A DNA stretch of 64,000 bases from Siphonodentalium dalli (GCA_032622095.1 CP136063.1:185295956-185359955), one strand, 5' to 3'; shown: positions 11,335-23,340, counted from the first letter of the stretch. Numbers and translations: made by a program. Notes: generated by a model not told the origin, from the letters alone.

Positions 11335-13606
11335 ACCTATCCGTACGTCCCGCCCACCTGTAGACTGCATGGTTACTGTTGCTACGCACCACAAGCCATC
11401 TCAATTCCGCTATCTCTTCAGTGCTAAAATAGCTTCCGATGAGAAAGGACTGTGTTGTTAAACGCCGTGTAACACGATAGTATAGTTCGTTCTGAATATC
11501 ACGATTTGTATATACCTTTGCGTGTATATATGCAACATGTAAAAGTGACTGTCGTTAGATATAAACAAAAATAGAACCAGTTTTTAAACAAAAACAGGTG
11601 TGATTGTTAGGCCACTTCCGATAAACAACAAAGATATATGTTTAGGCATACGTTGCATCAAACGGTGTAAATGAAGTCATTATGAAACTTCAATATCAAA
11701 TAGCAAATTTAATATCGAAGCTATGCTAATGGTTCACACCTTGATGAAATAAACCAAAACGGGGGTGTACATGTGGTAATTAATCTATAATCCCTCTTTT
11801 GTCGAAATAAATATAACGATATCAGTTTACCATACACGAGCGTCCTGAATGTTGAGATCAGGCCGGATGCAAAGGATTATCAAATAATGGCCTTTTAAAA
11901 TTCCACTACTTTTTTTTTCGGGAATAAAGTACATTAAAGAAAACGCCGACTATCATGGAGTCAGTTATAGGTTGCCATGTCGAGGCAACAATGGCACAAA
12001 GTGAACTTGTTCGGTGAAGGTTGCGTGTATACACCGCGAAGCACGTGCAATGTGTGAAATTTCGTGTAATTCTCTTGAAAAACATCTGTTGATTCTCATT
12101 TACACGTGCATTGTCGGAGGAAGCTTTAGATTCTCAAATGGATTCAGTAAGATCGACGTTCGCACGAGATCCTACATGTTAGTGTGAATAGCAGACATTC
12201 GAACTCAATATTACCTAGTCCAAGTCTTCTCGTACTAAAACTAGCTAAGATTTTGGGATGGAGATGCTAGTATTTAGTCCGAGTTCCAGGCCCATGCATT
12301 CCTATGACACGAGTTACGCCCAGGATCTGTGGCGGGAATCTGTGGTGTATTTTACTCGATTTACCTAACAAAGCAATACATGATGCTATATACATCGGAA
12401 AGAGTGACATCTTATGGTCATAATGGTGTTTAATAATCTAACTTTAATGTTAAATTACACATAGAATATTCCGGTTGATTGCCACAAACATCGTTGTTTT
12501 TTCTGTTTGTTTACTTAACTGAAAGCCGAACTCAGGTTCCGAAGAACTTCGGCATTGTCCGGTGTTTGTTGTGGCCGAGACGAATTTCGATACAAACAAA
12601 ATGGCGGCCCCCATGATATTCTAATGTTCATTGTGTTTACACTGTTTTAAACTGTGAGATGGTTGTAATTCCCGTAATTTATTTAATGTATTACATTTAT
12701 ATCTTCAATATGTATTTAATCTATGTATTTATTTATTTATTGTCACGTATAATTACGATTACAATGGAGAGTTCATCGTGCGTGGTTGATTGAAAATCTA
12801 CGGAATATTTTCACCGGAAAATGCCGAACGCAGTTCGCAAGGTCAACTGAGTTCGCATACTTTAAAAAATATGTAAACACTGCGGCAAATGTTTCTTTTC
12901 ACATTAAATTACCGCTTTCAATTCACAACCGATGTGGGTTTCAGATCAAATAGCATGTCTTCTGCGGAAACTATCCGTTTATTGTAGCAATTGTGATATT
13001 TTATTTCATATAATTGTGGTTTTATTTGAGCGGGTCACTAACGCTTAAGTCGTGTCATAGAAATGCATGGGCCTGGAACTCGGACTAAATACTAGCAGCT
13101 CCATCCCAAAATCTTAGCTAGTTTTAGTACGAGAAGACTTGGACTAAATATTACCACGATGTTATAACAGCAACAAATGCATACATTTATAACGAAAAAC
13201 ACTTCACATAAAACACATACATAATTAATATTCATAACGCATCATCGATCGGGACTACTATTTCCACGTTTTAGTCTGAAATCTGTTATATATAAATATT
13301 GAAATTTAAATAACACTAGGATCCGAGTGTGGTCGTTGGCATTGTTTAATCCAGCGTAAAGAGATGTCATTGTTACTTTTCTATTTATGAAACCGAACTA
13401 AAACATGTATAAATATCGTTCACACCATTGTAGCTTTTTAAGACATATTTTGCTCTCGTGTTCGTAAATTCCCTATAGCTTACAACTGTCATTAGAGACC
13501 GGCTTGTGTTGCGATTCATATCACTAGGCAGGCGTATTTCGCTTCCGGGTTTAAGCTGTCGGCTCATTGGCTATAATTGAAATTGGGGCGGTACCTACGG
13601 ATAGGT
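11335..13606. mobile_element. DNA transposon inserted in the Penelope RT
   Basis: Left end ACCTATCCGTACGTCCCGCC (11,335 on) is mirrored by GGGGCGGTACCTACGGATAGGT ending at 13,606. That gives about 24-bp imperfect TIRs. Flanks TCAATGG and TCATTAG look like a decayed 7-bp target duplication. Collapsing them puts the Penelope coding back in register. The interior has no recognisable transposase and is itself interrupted by the MITE at 12,216-13,146. Confidence 0.6.
12216..13146. mobile_element. Mutator-type MITE with 9-bp TSD
   Basis: TIRs of about 97 bp differ at only a few positions and begin TAGTCCAAGTCTTCTCGTAC. AATATTACC flanks the element directly on both sides (12,207-12,215 and 13,147-13,155). 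A 9-bp target duplication with long TIRs fits Mutator-like elements. The interior is about 730 bp and includes an ATGGCGGCCCCC segment near 12,601, but no supported ORF. Confidence 0.85.
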
Positions 13607-14285
13607 TCATTAGAAGGGCATTATTGGAGTTCTATTCAGATCCAGATACGCCCAGCGAGGAAATTATTGAATTATTGGAACTTTCTCTCAGAGAAAATGA
13701 TTTTGAATTTTAACAGACAATATTTCCTTCAATATCGGGCTGTAGCATGGGCAAAAAATTCATTCCTAACTTTGCTTCAATTTTCATCGCGGATTGAGAG
13801 AAAGGGGCTCTAGAAAATTGTGAGGAAAAAAACATTAGCATACCATAGGTTCTTGGATGATATTTTCATTATTTATTATATATTTGGACACACATTCGGG
13901 ATGATTTTAATGTTTTCTTATAGATATATTGAATTCTCACGATGAAAACCATTAAACTAGTTGAAACAATTATTGAAAACCACGTAGTATTGATTTCCTT
14001 GATGTAACTATTCAAGGGACCATAATTCCATTCCACCATTGTACTAGATACCAAATTATATACTAAGCCAACAGATTCTCATCAGCTTCTACACAATAAA
14101 TCATTTCACCCACCCAAAGTTGAAAAGGTCTAATGAAATCACAAATCATTCGATATCACAAAAACTGTACGAACAGAAGCGACCTAAATTCAGGGTGTTC
14201 GACATTATTCCAGGCTTTGCAGCCGCGCGGGTATACTCCAAGCGTTTACTCTGCCAAATCAAGTCCGAAATCATAAAAGAAATAG
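13607..14285 (+). mobile_element. Penelope-like RT fragment, C-terminal part
   Basis: Continues the element of 11,035-11,334. IRRALLEFYSDPDTP (13,609 on) and ELLELSLRENDFEF precede GKKFIPNFASIF (about 13,750-13,785). The catalytic block RFLDDIF follows (FLDD at 13,850-13,861), then SIDFLDVT, KPTDSHQLLHNKSFHPP and KSQIIRYHKN. The last block resembles the Neptune branch of PLEs. Stops and frameshifts are scattered. No GIY-YIG endonuclease is seen; similarity stops by about 14,285. Confidence 0.85.
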
Positions 14286-14536
14286 AATCATTGAGCCGAG
14301 CCGAGTATAATTCGACATATAATCGGCTGACGCTTGGCGATGGGACAGTTTCATGCTGCATGCGACAAGAACAAATGTTACATAAACAGAATGAAATAAT
14401 ATGACCCTCGGTGGGATATTCATTAGCGAGCAAACCCGCATATCGTAACAAATCAGAGGACAATTTGATTGTGATATATACAGAGAATGTTATCTACCTG
14501 ATCGCGTGCAAAAAAAATGCCGTGTACAATACATGT

Positions 14537-14637
14537 GATGATGATGACGATGATGATGATGACGATGATGCGACGACGATGACGACGACGACGATGATGA
14601 TGATGATGATGATGATGACGATGATGACGACGACGAC
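14537..14637. repeat. (GAT/GAC)n microsatellite
   Basis: About 33 trinucleotide units. It creates poly-Asp and poly-Ser frames that are not genes. Confidence 0.95.
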
Positions 14638-14795
14638 TATGGCAAATGTCACTTTATGTACATACACTGTAAATATGTTACATAACTCTATATTTTGTGC
14701 ATAATAGTACAATTGAGTTATCAATAAAGCATCAACATGGCTCATTCGAGTCAAACAAAAAACAGGATGAAACTAAATCAAACCGCTTGGAACGC

Positions 14796-14868
14796 GACCG
14801 GTCCAGAGGGGTTGGTCCGGTCCCGGGTCAAGGTTAGACAAAGCGAGGTTACTCAAAAGAGGATAGTG
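14796..14868 (+). repeat. GGTCCGGTCC repeat, left copy
   Basis: ACCGGTCCAGAGGGGTTGGT, then GACAAAGCGAGGTTACTCAA up to the LINE 1 boundary. A related copy lies at 17,038-17,185 on the other side of LINE 1. Confidence 0.65.
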
Positions 14869-14871
14869 GAC

Positions 14872-16850
14872 ATCCATCGACTAACCAGCTGTTTGGGTAA
14901 ATTGTTCACAAATATTCTACAAAAGAGACTCAGTGAATACTTGGAAACTGAAGATAAGTTATCTATGAACCAAATAGGATTCCGCCAAGGAAGTAGAACA
15001 AGTGACCACATATTTGTTCTGATAACAATTTTAAATAAATACATTTTATGTGATCAAAAGCAATTATATGCTGCATTTATTGACTTGAGACAAGCCTTTG
15101 ATAGTGTATCAAGACCATTATTATTCAAAAAATTACAAGCGAAAGGTATAAACGGGAAATTTTATAACATAATAACAAGCATGTACTCTAACACTATGTA
15201 TGCTTGTAAATTGGACAATGGTTACATTGAACCAATTAAAGCAAATATTGGTGTGAAGCAAGGTGAGAGTCTTAGTCCAATATTATTTAATTTATATGTC
15301 GATGATATCACAGAATATATGCACTCCCATCTGTCTGCACCAATATTATTACATGAAACAAAATTTAGCCATCTACTATATGCAGATGATTTGGTGCTCA
15401 TTTCTGAGACTCAAGATGGTCTGCAAAACTGCCTTGATAGTCTTGAAAGATACTGCAATGATTGGAAGCTAACTGTTAACACTAATAAGACTAAGACAAT
15501 GATATTTTCAAAAAAAAATAATATAGATCACAGTGAACAACATTTCTATTTTGGACCTCTTGAATTGGAGATGGTGGATGAATATAAATATTTAGGTATT
15601 ATTTTTCACAAAGATGGAACCTTAATCAAAGCTGCTGATAGCTTATCAGACAAAGCTAAGAAAGCATATTATGCCATAAAAAGCAAACTAAAGGATTACC
15701 CAAATTTATCAGTTTAAACATGGATGCAAATAGTCAATGCTATGATAATTCCAATAATGACATACGGATCAGAAATATGGATTTCTGATCTAAATATTAA
15801 CCCTAACTCAATGAAACACATATTTAGTTCATGTGTTGATAAAACTTATACTTCAATCGTGAAAGACATACTAAGTGTTAACAGTAAAGCTACAAATATT
15901 GCAGTATACTCATAACTCAATACTATACCAACATGCTTAACAATGTTTCACTGAGCATTCAAATTTCAGAGGAGGTTGATGGAGGTCAGTAAATATGGGG
16001 ACTCATCTAGACATAAATTATTAATCTCTGCATTCAATGAAGATAACCTAATTCAGAAAATCAGGCCAAAAATGTCATGGGCTAATTCGTTGACTAAAAT
16101 AGAGAAATTTGTGGGCAAAAAACTCACAATTATGAATGGATCGGAATTAAAAAACTTAATAACAGTTACATATAACTTAAAAGTTGAAAATGATTATAAA
16201 TGAATGATGAATCTCAATGAAGGTAAACTAAGGTTTTACAGCAAAATTTATGGAATCACCAAACTCCAAGACTATCTCACATATAACATTCCAAAGGCAA
16301 ACAGAAGAGAATTGACTAAATTGAGGATTAGTGCTCATGGCCTACATATTGAAACAGGAAGATATACTAGACCAAAAAAGGACGTTTCGGACAGAGTGTG
16401 CAACTTTTGTCCCAAACAAATTGAAGACGAAATACACTTTTTATACTATTGTACTATGTATAAAGACTTGAGAAGAAAATATGACATATTTCAACTGGGA
16501 GAAAATATTAACAACCCCAAGATGCTGCTGAAACCAAAAACCTTCTCTGCAACGAAGCAAATGTGTAATTTCAACAAAGAAGCCCTAGATAAACGTAAAT
16601 CAAACATACCCTCGAACTAATCTATTATATATTAATGACTAGAGCAATAGCTCATATAGCTCATATTACGAAATATTAACAAGAGGTTGGTATAGGGTGA
16701 GTTAACCAACACATTAAAACTATATATATACCGTAATAATATATTAATGATTATATGTGAGACGATATTTATTTATGTATTATATTTTATGTTATTCTTG
16801 GATTACGCTAGAATATGGTTATATCCAATAAAGAATTTGAATTTGAATAA
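14872..16850 (+). mobile_element. LINE 1, 5'-truncated non-LTR retrotransposon
   Basis: One reading frame runs from about 14,872 to the stop at 16,618-16,620 and encodes RT. In order: LTSCLGKLF, GFRQGSRTSDHIF, AAFIDLRQAFDSV, GVKQGESLSPILFNLYVDDI, catalytic YADD (15,379-15,390), LTVNTNKTKTMIFSKK and YKYLGIIF. The C-terminus has LRISAHGLHIETGRY and a C-x2-C-x9-H-x4-C knuckle (about 16,396-16,452). Four in-frame stops break it (15,715, 15,913, 15,952, 16,201), but no frameshift does. No endonuclease or 5' half remains. The 3' end is AATAAAGAATTTGAATTTGAATAA-like near 16,830-16,853. It belongs near the Jockey/I group; the clade is unresolved. Confidence 0.9.
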
Positions 16851-16879
16851 TAAGTCCACTACTATTGACGTCGACTGTT

Positions 16880-17185
16880 TAAAAAATTGAAGTCACACAC
16901 ATCCATCCAGCTATACATACATATGTGTATAATATCTCACATGGTAATGCATCGACAGTTTAAAATTTAAGTCACATACAAACATACATACATACATACA
17001 TATATACATACAATCTGGACCGGACCGTTCCAGATCGCATTGGACCGGTCCAGAAGGGATGGTTCGGTCCGGTACAATTTTTTTCTTCCGATCCGGTCCT
17101 CATCTCTACATATAGTAATTGGGTTCAAATATGTTTTAAACAAGGTTCGACAAAGCAATGTTACTCAAAAAGAGGACAGCGGACG
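16880..17185 (+). repeat. CATA microsatellite plus GGTCCGGTCC repeat, right copy
   Basis: (CATA)n near 16,978-17,005, then GGACCGGTCCAGAAGGGATG and CGACAAAGCAATGTTACTCA. It repeats the left flank of LINE 1 with an extra segment of about 65 bp. Confidence 0.6.
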
Positions 17186-17190
17186 TGCTC

Positions 17191-18346
17191 TGAGTTTGTT
17201 ATCCAATCTTCAATTCCTTAGCTAACCATATTCATCGTTGTCATTCTCGTGTGAATGTTTACTTTACAGTTGCTTCCGCTGGCAATGGGCCGAGGTCGTC
17301 ATTATGTCGTGCAAACGGTGGTTTTCAATTACTTTTATATAAATATTAGTGTTTAACTATTATAGAATGCAGCGATTCAACTCCAGCGAGGACATATTTG
17401 ACTGTGGGGTAGATTTTTAAATAGCTCTATGACTGGCCTTGGCCCATAGCTCTGTAGGAATATAATTCGGATGTCATGCAAACAGTGTTTTCATGAAGAT
17501 GTCGATCGTTTTCAATGTCTAACACGTTCTGGACAAATAGGCGGGGTGGGTCGTCATCAGCTTAAAAATTAGTTTTTTCCGCAAGCTGAAATTTAATTCC
17601 TCATGCTTTTTTTTTTTAGCAAAATATATCATCAATTTTGACCCAGAAATGGCAATAAACATACACTGAAAAATCTGAAATATATATTACATATAGCAGT
17701 ATATTGTGTTATATAGGAGTGAGTTGTCACTCTTCTGGGTGTATAATTTCAACTTGAAGAGGTGTTATCTTATAATAGTAAATGCAACAAAATTAAACTT
17801 GCATGGATATATTTTGGTATTTTTCACGAGTTTGCGAGGAGCGTGAAAACCTCACAGTGGCAGTATTATGCATGAGGATCGACACGACCATAATGTCGAT
17901 TTCAGTAGTTATTCTCATGTTTTTTTATAAAGAGCATTCACTATGGCATTTCTTTTTTTTGGATAAAGTATTAGGGGCAGGAATCGACAAATCTGACGCA
18001 CGGGTGGAATGTTTATATGCCAATTGTCTTTTGGCGGACTGTGGTGAGGGTAAGTTGCTTGGTCATACCAGATCATTGTCATGGCATGTTGAATATGGAA
18101 ATAGTTTTATTGACGATCAAATTGTTTATTCTTTCCAAAAATGTTTCAATACACAGAACTAAATAGCAAAGTTATATTACAAAATATTAAAAAATCGATT
18201 ATTTTTGTTTTGGTCGCGAATTTGCAACTGAGAAGCTGTATACAGTTTTCGCTGTGATGACAAATATTTGGAATAATTCCTTTTGTTTATCAAAACATCT
18301 ACTAATAACAGTCTATTGAAAGAAATAAGATCACATCTTCGATTAA
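17191..18346. other. Unassigned stretch
   Basis: A 119-codon plus-strand frame (17,803-18,162) has no recognised domain. Its CTGTGGTGAGGGTAAGTTG segment includes a donor-like GTAAGT near 18,050. Nothing else is supported. Confidence 0.35.
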
Positions 18347-18350
18347 TTGT

Positions 18351-18765
18351 TAGTGTACGTTCATACGCTGGCAAATTTGCACGGTATGGTTTGCAGGCAT
18401 TTTGTCTTAGAAAACTATATATGGTGCCAGAATATAAACGGAAACGAGCACATAAAGTGCATCTGTGCTACAGCTAACTACGTGCGAAGTAAAAATCTCT
18501 GTAGTTCCAATAGTAGCGATGATACCGGAATTTGCCTGTAAATATCATGCAATTATATAGCAAGAATAAATTATACAGGTATTTGAAGGCAAATTACAGT
18601 AGCACCGTTACAAGTGGAACTACAATTTTTTTTAATTCTCGTGTCGTTAGCTTTGGTAAAGATGCATGTTTTCGTTCATATTGTGGCACCATGTGGTTTT
18701 CTATGAAGAAATGCCCGCAAAACATACCGTGCAAAATTGCCAGCATATGAACGTACCCTTAGGGT
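18351..18765. mobile_element. Foldback MITE, long arms
   Basis: Left arm GTACGTTCATACGCTGGCAA and right arm ending TTGCCAGCATATGAACGTAC match for about 100 bp. A second inner pair follows (TGTAGTTCC..TTTGCCTG and its complement near 18,500-18,630). Most of the element is therefore one long imperfect hairpin. No coding. Confidence 0.75.
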
Positions 18766-18870
18766 ACGTTCATACTAGGGTACGTTCATACGCTGGAAAA
18801 ATTGCACTGCAAACTGCAAAAAATACCATGCCCGATGGTCGTTTTGTTAACTGGCATTTTTGCAGGTTGC
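18766..18870 (+). mobile_element. Solo end of the same foldback family
   Basis: GTACGTTCATACGCTGGAAA at 18,779 repeats the left terminus of the element just upstream. It continues CTGCAAACTGCAAAAAATACC-like for about 80 bp with no partner arm. A short duplicate, AGGGTACGTTCATAC, precedes it. Confidence 0.6.
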
Positions 18871-19303
18871 CGACTAGCTCGTGCTCCGTCGTGGCTGGCT
18901 GACAACAATCAACGACGATTTATGATAACAGTGTCTATCGTTTTGCCGGTGACCACTAACAATAATTACAAGTATTGGGCATAACCGTCTTAATTTAGGT
19001 TTTATAAGAAACAAAAGACAACGTATTGCGTGAATCGTTATTATACTCACCCTAAACAATAATTTACAACACATGACGTCATGATTGTCATTCCGAGATT
19101 CAACGGTTACACGTATTACCTTAATCTGGTCATCATCACATTATCATGTATCAAAACGGGACGAATATATCTCCTCTAAAGGTGTAAATATATACTCTGT
19201 CAAGTATGTCTGCTTTATTTTTTATATGAACGATTTTTTTCATCGGGTGCCTCAAGAAAATGAGTCCGCCTATCTGACAAATCAAGTATACGGATTACGA
19301 AAG
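18871..19303. other. Unassigned stretch with a CRE palindrome
   Basis: TGACGTCA lies at about 19,074-19,081. On the minus strand ATGACAATCATGACGTCATG leads to a strong donor (AGG|GTGAGTATAA, about 19,046-19,053). It could be a short 5' exon, but nothing downstream confirms it. Confidence 0.25.
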
Positions 19304-19702
19304 TTAAAGGCCCACTTAATTTTCGAGTCGCCGATTATTTTTTATAGTGACTTGATATACGGTTTTAATAACAATCTATGTCATAAAATATGATTAAAAT
19401 ACTATAATTCATCACTATTTGAAACATCATTCTGTGTCTCAGAAAATGCTCACAGAGAAATAGAAAACTGCTAAAATCATAGAATGACTTCCCCCTTTGG
19501 ATCCCAGAATGTAACATAATTCAAACTTATTCAAGAACTCTATCTTCAATATATAGCGTTATTGATTATATTATTAATAGGCCTACTGCTCTTTACTGCA
19601 ATCTAGATGACAAAACGCGGTGGCAACTCAACAAAAACAGCATGTCGTCAGTTCATTACACCGGATAAGTTCTGGGGGTTCGAAAATTAAGTGGGCCTTT
19701 AA
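19304..19702. mobile_element. TTAA MITE
   Basis: TTAA (19,304-19,307) followed by AGGCCCACTTAATTTTCGA, mirrored by TCGAAAATTAAGTGGGCCT before TTAA (19,699-19,702). The 23-bp arms are perfect to the last base. piggyBac-type target site; no transposase. Confidence 0.8.
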
Positions 19703-19759
19703 GTATCTACGCTAACCAAGAATGTAGGTCTCATAAATTCCATCTATAGACGCAACAAC

Positions 19760-21178
19760 AATGCCCATATTTGCCTGGTATAAACTATACGAGTTGTTGA
19801 ATTCAATGTCATCCGGCATGCATTTTGTGTGGTCTCTCCCAATCGGACACTGTTCAACTAGAGAAAGTACACCGTATATGTGCCTCAAACTCATACAAGG
19901 CCTCGAAACTAGGACAAGCACAGACATGGTCTTTGGCATGCTTGGTATTCCTCCTTTAATCACATTCATTAATTGTAGAAAAGTGTCCTTATTTTCAGCA
20001 TTTTGTTTACTCGAGTCTAAAAAAAAACTGTTAAAGATGTATTTATCATCAGATTACTGAGCTTTTCATATGAACCCAATACTGCATCGAAGAATGTGTT
20101 TTTTCAGGACCTATCCAGTATTCTTGGTAACTGGAGTTTGTCCTCCAATATGTCTCAATATATATCAACAGCTCTGTTTCCAAAGAAAACAGTTTGGAAA
20201 ACCCTATCGAAACAGGGCAGTCATGTTTGGAAATCTGAATGGTCTTACAGGGTACGAATGGAACCCACCTTTGTTAGATTTCGTTTGGTTCACAGCAGTC
20301 CAGAATTGTCGTTTTTATGGAAAGTCTACCAAAAGTACCCAGATGAGAAGGAGTCGTTTTTCAACGCGACACAGCTACTGTGTTACCGAAATTTTGCTGG
20401 TGAAACTCAGCGCCTGGTATGTGCGCGAGGTTATACAGACCTACCGCAACACATTACAGCGGATTGCCCGGAACTTGCAGCGTCGCCTAATCATTTTTGG
20501 TATCACTTTATAGATATGTTGCCTATATAGGGGCATTTCAACTTGTGGAATCTTTTGATCAGGAGAGTCTTATTGCCCTCTTTATAGGCTGTTTGCCTAG
20601 TGAACTTTTGGACATTGCATGCATTCCACCACAAACCATAATGAGATACTTTTTGAAGGCGACTAGGGCGCTGTGGTGCGAATGGAACCATCGTTCGCCA
20701 ATGTTGGAAAATATAAATAAATAGTAGCCCTGTTATATACAATTGTGTGTATATTGGGTCTAGTATTTGTTTGTAATGGCTAACCATGATGACTGACAAC
20801 TGTGATGCGAGCGAACATTCGGTCGTGTGGGTCGGCTGGGTGCTACATTTCTCCGTATATTTAGGATTATCTGGTTTTAATTAACCCCCCTCTCTTTCTC
20901 CCCACTTGCTTCTAACTTAACTCATTTCATTCTATTTTCCCATATAATAATGGCTCTATCTGAATCCGGTGCTGTCTCTCTCTTTTGTTCGTGTGCCCGG
21001 CCGATCATTTCCATCTATATTCGTTTTGTTGTGCACATACATTAAGTGTGTACATGTATCTATGTTATGTTCTCGTTTCCATGTTCTATTGTTTTTGTAT
21101 GTTCGTGTTAAATTAAATGTGTATATCCTATCTTCATTAATGGAGGAATTAAAGATATATATATATATATATATATAT
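19760..21178 (+). mobile_element. LINE 3, C-terminal remnant and 3' UTR
   Basis: Several frames give a decayed non-LTR C-terminal region. Found in order: CLKLIQGLETRTSTDMV (about 19,880-19,930), INCRKVSLFSAFCLLESKKK, FFQDLSSILGNWSLSSNMSQ (20,098 on), FPKKTVWKTL and LWKVYQKYP. A zinc-knuckle remnant CARGYTDLPQHITADC (20,424 on) and LIALFIGCLPSELL (20,571 on) follow. There are frameshifts near 20,060 and 20,510. The RT core is absent (5' truncation). A 3' UTR of about 450 bp ends GGAGGAATTAAAGATATATA with a (TA)n tail, a common LINE 3' end. Confidence 0.75.
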
Positions 21179-21974
21179 AAACAATGTGGTTTAGTTCGTA
21201 GAGGGTCAACCAACATGCAGGGTAGCATCCACTTGATATACATTGTCAAGTGTCCTTTTTATCGCATACAATAATACCCTGATACCGCGGCTATGCCTCT
21301 CCGATTGAAGACCGCAGATAATCTGGCTTTTGAACATAAGCAGTAGAAACAAGAAAACCATAGTCAGAAATGGTAACGCGCTCAAGATCATATATTATAT
21401 ACCCATGATTGTAATTATAGAACATAAAATATATTGGTTTCGCGAATGACCAACTCAGAATTCCGTTAAAATAACAATAACAACCAGCACCTAATTAACT
21501 AAACCGGCGGCCGACTCGGACGTCTCCGACCACAACCATCAGTTGGCTGCAGAACGAAAAATATCTATAAAAGTTGAAATATAAGACTTACAAATAATCG
21601 TTTAAATTTCTTTTATTGGTAATTGACATAGCTTGTCACAAACCAACAAAAATCAACATTATTGACATAATAATGTAAAGGACAATAAACGAAATTGAAA
21701 TTCCCAACTACACCTTCACCGGACTCGGCCTCCTGGTCGCGCAGTTCGACTTTTAAACCGGAAAAACCAATTATCTATAAATAAAATGCCCATAGGACCA
21801 CAGCTATCAAAAAATTGGAGAACAGTATACACGCGGTGCGCGCTAATAAGACCAATCGTTTAGCTAGAAACGACAATGCAATATTAATCCCCAGGGAGAT
21901 AAACTATGTTGTGCAGCCTGTGGTTTGGTGGGAGGCTCAATATATCCCTTTCATGACTGAAGCTTCTGAAATTT
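21179..21974. other. Unassigned stretch
   Basis: No gene or element end recognised. Two GGCCGACTCGG/CACCGGACTCGGCC-like CpG patches (about 21,505 and 21,718) are the only notable composition. Confidence 0.35.
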
Positions 21975-21981
21975 TACAAAA

Positions 21982-22130
21982 ACCCTGTGCCAATGTATTC
22001 TCTTATATATGCGTGTCTCTCATTGGAAGCCTCGCATATCTATAAGAGATTGCATTGTCCTAACAATATTTACCTTGATCTTGTAAGCCAGTACATTCTC
22101 TTATATATGCGATGCTCCCTATGGTGCACT
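21982..22130. repeat. Diverged copy of the 8,976-9,438 foldback
   Basis: CCCTGTGCCAATGTATTCTC, CTTATATATGCG and CCTAACAATATTTAC match the subterminal hairpin of that element, with a second AGTACATTCTCTTATATATG start at 22,091. Incomplete. Confidence 0.6.
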
Positions 22131-22451
22131 GACACATGATATTTAATGCTGCACCAGCGCAGTTCCAGTCATGAAAGTGATAAAACCATGAACGTATCTG
22201 CGGTCGTTGATTGGATAGACCTAAGATGATCAAATCAAGGAGATTTGACAATAGACACCTGTCGCATAATGTACTTCTACGGATAAGATTAACGAATATT
22301 GTACAACGTCATCAGAATTTGTGTTCTTTCCATCAGTTGTCGTTTTGCCATATCCGTAGTTATGATTGCGGTGACGCGTGTCAATATGTTGCTTTTTTCT
22401 CCTCAAGACGAGCATTGTATGCAATCACGGTGAATCACCGAACCTACCACT

Positions 22452-22683
22452 GACTATGACAGGATAATAATCACGGAAAACAAACAAATTCGTGTGGCAA
22501 GAAGTTTGAGCGGCATGATTTTCTTCAGACTCCATTCATCGTGCAAATTAAAAAAAAACTAAATGCTCAGCAGCATATTGCAGACGAACCCAAAATTGTT
22601 GTTGTATAAAAATGCGGAGTTTAATACTCACCTTTGCTTTTTGCGCGAAATCTGCCGAGAGGAATTTAACCACAAGTCATACC
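22452..22683. repeat. Source-like segments A1 and B1
   Basis: Segment A1 (22,452-22,517) and segment B1 (22,651-22,683) recur at 24,032-24,097 and 23,907-23,939 in the opposite order, with 65/66 and 33/33 identity. On the minus strand B1 contains a pyrimidine-rich stretch and CTCTCGGCAG, like a splice acceptor. A strong donor-like AAAG|GTGAGTATT lies 20 nt further. Confidence 0.75.
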
Positions 22684-23188
22684 ACCACGTTGCATGACTG
22701 AAGAAAAGTTGTTCCCGTCCTACATAATTAGTGTGCTTTTGTGAGACGTGTGCGTTTGAGTGTTTGTTTCTTCAGAGCCACAACACAAATGTGTCATTCC
22801 TAAGTTGGCCAACTATTAAGGATTACTACAATCTAACAGAGAAAGTATTGAAATTAATTTATAACCGCACTATTGAATAGGGGGTCCTTGATTTGCACAG
22901 CCTCGTTGAAATGAGTTTGTTATTCTAATAAATCTTAATCAATATTTTATTATCAAATAGAACTGTAGACCTTGAAACAGGGGCCAGCAAAGACTATACA
23001 TACTGAACAAGATTAAGAACGCGCACTCAGGCTATGTCTTTGTTGCTTCAAAGACATTTAAGTATAACTTCGTTTAAATACGCCTATTGTATATCATTCA
23101 AAGTACTTATTATCGATCCCTTGTATATACTATCCACAAAATTATGCTAATCAAATATTTGCTATATATATATTGGCTTATAGATTTA
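22684..23188. other. Unassigned stretch
   Basis: No gene or repeat recognised. Confidence 0.35.
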
Positions 23189-23340
23189 AAGTGATGTGGA
23201 ACACTCCGGTATAGGGTGATCAAATACAAATGGAGAACAATCTTGTTCAAAGTAGTATTTTTTTTACAAATAGTATATTCAAATTGACATCACACATCGT
23301 CATTCTTATATATTAATTATATTAAGTGACTCTCGATGGC
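23189..23340 (+). repeat. Dispersed repeat G, copy 1
   Basis: TTAAAGTGATGTGGAACACT, GGTGATCAAATA, CAAAGTAGTATTTTTTT and CATTCTTATATATTAATTA match 48,019-48,170 over about 150 bp. Unclassified; possibly a SINE or MITE fragment. Confidence 0.7.

Noticed and set aside
14120-14463. 94- and 105-codon frames
   Set aside because: Overlap the Penelope coding in other frames. The real similarity lies in the KPTDSHQLLHNKSFHPP frame.
14411-14754. Poly-Asp and poly-Ser frames
   Set aside because: Produced by the (GAT/GAC)n microsatellite.
17850-17900. CAGTGGCAGTAT followed by ATGAGG, as at the start of U4 snRNA
   Set aside because: Only about 18 bases agree, and the rest of U4 is absent.
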